Below are positions 13,864 to 16,111 of a stretch of 16,111 nucleotides of DNA, piece by piece (positions within the stretch are counted from its first letter, which is position 1; each line of letters opens with the position of its first letter). This DNA comes from an uncultured Collinsella sp. GTDB taxonomy: Bacteria > Actinomycetota > Coriobacteriia > Coriobacteriales > Coriobacteriaceae. Under the pieces are notes generated by a model. It saw nothing but the letters and a program-made list of their open reading frames with translations. It was not told where the DNA came from and did not search any database. The stretch spans positions 1-16,111 of the forward strand of contig CAUGNQ010000047.1 in the NCBI GenBank assembly GCA_959600835.1, written 5' to 3'. Position numbers and translations under genes: made by a program.

Positions 13864-15345
13864 ATGAGCGCATCCACCATTAACCAGAAGATTTGGAACA
13901 TGGCGACCGTCCTCTATAACGATGGCGTTTCCAACAGCGATTATCTCGAACAACTCACATATCTGCTCTTCCTCAAGATGGCAGACGAGTACAGCAAGCC
14001 CCCCTACAATAGGCCGACCGGTCTTCCGGAGGACTGTCGTTGGGAGTGTCTTGCGGACAAGAGCGGCGCAGAGCTGTTCGACACCTATAAGAAGATGCTC
14101 GACAAGCTAGGCGCCCAGGGCGGCATGCTGCAGGAGATTTTTACTGGGGCCCAAAACAAGATGAGCTCTCCGGCGATCTTGGCGCGAGTTATTCAGATGA
14201 TCGGCGCAGAAACGTGGACGGCTATGTCGCAGGACGTCAAGGGCGACATCTACGAGGGGCTGCTTCAGCGAATAGCCGAGGACACCAAATCTGGTGCCGG
14301 GCAGTACTTTACGCCTAGGCCGCTCATCGACACCATCGTCAAGTGTGCGCAGCCTAAGCCTGAGAAGACCGTCTGTGATCCGTGCTGCGGTTCGGGCGGC
14401 TTCCTGCTGGCCGCAAAAAGCTACATAGAGGAGGCCTATCAGCTCGACGCCGACCAAAAGAAGTTCTTGAAGAACGAGGCATTCCACGGCTGGGAGATCG
14501 TTCCCGCCACGCGCCGGCTTTGCCTCATGAATCTTTTCCTGCACAACATCGGTGACTTTAACGATGTGCCGCCTATCACAAGAAATGATGCGCTTCTCTC
14601 CGACCCTGGTACGCGTTTCGACTACGTGCTCACCAACCCGCCTTTTGGTAAAAAGGCGACACTTAAAGCTGCTGCCGGCGAGGACGGTGAGCTTGTCGAC
14701 GAAGAGCTCTCGTACTCTCGCCAGGACTTCTGGGCAACGAGCTCGAACAAGCAACTGAACTTTGTTCAGCACATTCATACCATCTTGAAAACTGGCGGCA
14801 CCGCTGCCGTTGTCGTACCTGACAACGTACTGTTCGAGGGCGGTGCCGGTGAGACGGTGCGCCGTAAGTTGCTGGAGACCACGAACCTGCACACTATCCT
14901 GCGCTTGCCGACTGGTATCTTCTACAAGCCAGGCGTAAAGGCTAACGTTATATTCTTCGAGAACCGTCCCGGCAGCGAGAGCGTGCAGACCCGAGAGGTG
15001 TGGATTTACGACTATCGTACGAACGTTCACCACACGTTGAAGCAACACCCAATGACCGAGGCGGACCTTGCCGACTTCCTTGAATGCTACAGGCCCGGCC
15101 ATATCGATGAGCGCGATGAGACCTACAACGAGGACAACAACCCCGATGGACGTTGGCGTCGCTTCACTATCGACGAGATTATGAGCCGCGACAAGCTGAG
15201 TCTCGATATCACCTGGATCAAAACCGGTGAGGACATCTCGGAGATCTCGCTTTCTGATTTGCTCTCAAGCATTCACGAGAAGAGCGATGCGATTGCCGAC
15301 GCCGTGGAGCAGCTCGAGGCGCTTCTGAGGGACATCGAGGACTAA
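13864..15345 (+). CDS. hsdM: Type I restriction-modification DNA methyltransferase subunit M
   Basis: N6-adenine methyltransferase of the type I complex. With HsdS it modifies the recognition site, and it forms the core to which HsdR binds. From the ATG at 13864 it is 493 residues. The N-terminal HsdM helical domain is followed by QYFTPRP at 147-153, the S-adenosylmethionine motif I DPCCGSGGF at 172-180 and the catalytic NPPF at 258-261. The frame opens at a TTG at 13828 inside the hsdR end, but the ATG at 13864 has AAAGG about seven bases upstream and gives the normal family N-terminus. The gap to hsdR is 25 bp and the stop overlaps the hsdS start, so the three genes are one operon. Confidence 0.95.
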   Translation: MSASTINQKIWNMATVLYNDGVSNSDYLEQLTYLLFLKMADEYSKPPYNRPTGLPEDCRWECLADKSGAELFDTYKKMLDKLGAQGGMLQEIFTGAQNKMSSPAILARVIQMIGAETWTAMSQDVKGDIYEGLLQRIAEDTKSGAGQYFTPRPLIDTIVKCAQPKPEKTVCDPCCGSGGFLLAAKSYIEEAYQLDADQKKFLKNEAFHGWEIVPATRRLCLMNLFLHNIGDFNDVPPITRNDALLSDPGTRFDYVLTNPPFGKKATLKAAAGEDGELVDEELSYSRQDFWATSSNKQLNFVQHIHTILKTGGTAAVVVPDNVLFEGGAGETVRRKLLETTNLHTILRLPTGIFYKPGVKANVIFFENRPGSESVQTREVWIYDYRTNVHHTLKQHPMTEADLADFLECYRPGHIDERDETYNEDNNPDGRWRRFTIDEIMSRDKLSLDITWIKTGEDISEISLSDLLSSIHEKSDAIADAVEQLEALLRDIED

Positions 15346-16111
15346 TGGACACTAGGAAACTACGTCAAAAGCTGTTGGACCTTGCCATCCGCGGCAAGCT
15401 TGTTCCGCAAGATCCGAACGACGAGTCCGCAAGCGAGTTGCTGTCGCGCATCCACAAGGAGAAGCTCGCCATGGTCGAGCGCGGCGAGCTCAAGCCTAAG
15501 GATGTTAAAAACGATACCGTGATTTATTTCGGTTCCGATGGGCTGCCCTATGAGAAGCGGGCTGATAGTGAGGGTAAGGCAAAGTGCATTGAGAGCGAGA
15601 TCCCATTCGAGCTCCCTGAAGGATGGAGTTGGGCAAGGGTTGCGAGCATTTCTGATGAGCCTTCATACGGCACATCTAAAAAATCAGATATAGAAGGAAC
15701 GGTGCCTGTTCTGCGAATGGGCAACATAACACGTGTTGGCACAATTGATTATTCGGACCTTGTCTATACATCAGATGCAAACGACATCGCAAAATATGAC
15801 TTACATCCAGGAGATTTGATTTTCAACCGCACAAACAGCCGAGAGCGGGTTGGCAAAGTCGCCTATTATGATGGCTCAATTCCCGCAATCTATGCAGGCT
15901 ATCTCATTCGCTTTAGGGCTATCCTAATCAATCCTAAGTACATCAATTACGCTATGTGCACGCAATACGAGCGCAACTGGTGTGCGAGCGTGAAGACCGA
16001 TGGTGTCAACCAATCGAATATAAATGCTAGAAAACTGAAGTCCTTCCTAATCCCCGTCCCGCCCCTCGCCGAGCAGCGCCGCATCGTCGACGCGCTCGAC
16101 AAATACCTGGC
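15345..16111 (+). CDS. hsdS: Type I restriction-modification specificity subunit S (3'-truncated by the window)
   Basis: Specificity subunit that recognises the bipartite DNA target of the type I enzyme. The start is ATG at 15345-15347, sharing one base with the hsdM stop (TAATG), which implies translational coupling. The 255 codons visible begin MDTRKLRQKLLDLAIRGKLV, a typical HsdS opening. ELPEGWSWARV (about 90-100) opens the first target recognition domain, and LIPVPPLAEQRRIVDALDKY (about 235-254) is the conserved helical linker that follows it. The second target domain is outside. Between roughly 15650 and 16030 the DNA is markedly more AT-rich than the flanking conserved parts, as is usual when target domains are exchanged by recombination. 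The recognition sequence cannot be read from the protein. Confidence 0.95.
   Translation, partial: MDTRKLRQKLLDLAIRGKLVPQDPNDESASELLSRIHKEKLAMVERGELKPKDVKNDTVIYFGSDGLPYEKRADSEGKAKCIESEIPFELPEGWSWARVASISDEPSYGTSKKSDIEGTVPVLRMGNITRVGTIDYSDLVYTSDANDIAKYDLHPGDLIFNRTNSRERVGKVAYYDGSIPAIYAGYLIRFRAILINPKYINYAMCTQYERNWCASVKTDGVNQSNINARKLKSFLIPVPPLAEQRRIVDALDKYL

Noticed and set aside
14107..15102. 331-codon minus-strand frame within hsdM
   Set aside because: It is a shadow of hsdM, which shows all its methyltransferase motifs on the plus strand.

Overview
The window is GC-rich DNA from a high-GC Gram-positive bacterium. Codon use, the fused [2Fe-2S]/molybdopterin hydroxylase and the style of the intergenic repeats suggest Coriobacteriia, most likely Collinsella or a close relative. 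That assignment rests on recognition of gene and sequence style, not on a search. No tRNA, rRNA, integrase, transposase or CRISPR array was found.

Layout. (1) 2-2509: 3' part of a fused iron-sulfur/molybdopterin dehydrogenase of the selenium-dependent xanthine dehydrogenase type, ending in a strong intrinsic terminator. (2) 2619-3127: an array of eight and a half 46-bp imperfect palindromes spaced 61-62 bp, whose core polarity flips in the middle. (3) 3162-4160, minus strand: an AbiEi-antitoxin-like protein carrying a Vsr/DUF559-type nuclease fold. (4) 4161-4811: a gene-free stretch with a second, four-unit repeat array and then a perfect 25-bp inverted repeat. That inverted repeat abuts the ribosome binding site of (5) 4812-6203, an AAA ATPase with a DUF234-type nuclease-like C-terminus. 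(6) 6204-6509: broken copies of the same repeats, a copied terminator half, and four 23-bp tandem direct repeats just upstream of (7) 6510-7805, an AAA_14/DUF4143 ATPase. (8) 7806-8263: no accepted gene, with a terminator-like hairpin and other dyads. (9) 8264-8998: a DEDDh 3'-5' exonuclease. (10) 9040-10275, minus strand: an unrecognised 411-residue helical protein. (11) 10331-10722: a decayed copy of the 3' half of the exonuclease gene. (12) 11076-16111: a type I restriction-modification operon, hsdR-hsdM-hsdS, with hsdS running off the right edge.

Reading. A metabolic core gene on the left borders what looks like an accessory or defence island. The type I system is the only complete recognised function: HsdS (with HsdM) sets the target and methylates it, and HsdR translocates and cuts. 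Around it lie three other proteins with PD-(D/E)xK-like nuclease signatures (the AbiEi-like protein and the two ATPases), a nuclease of another fold (DEDDh) and an unknown protein bracketed by two copies of exonuclease sequence. The most unusual non-coding features are the polarity-switching palindrome array, the perfect 56-bp dyad in front of the DUF234 ATPase, and the iteron-like repeats in front of the DUF4143 ATPase. Nothing seen proves that the non-RM genes act as one system.
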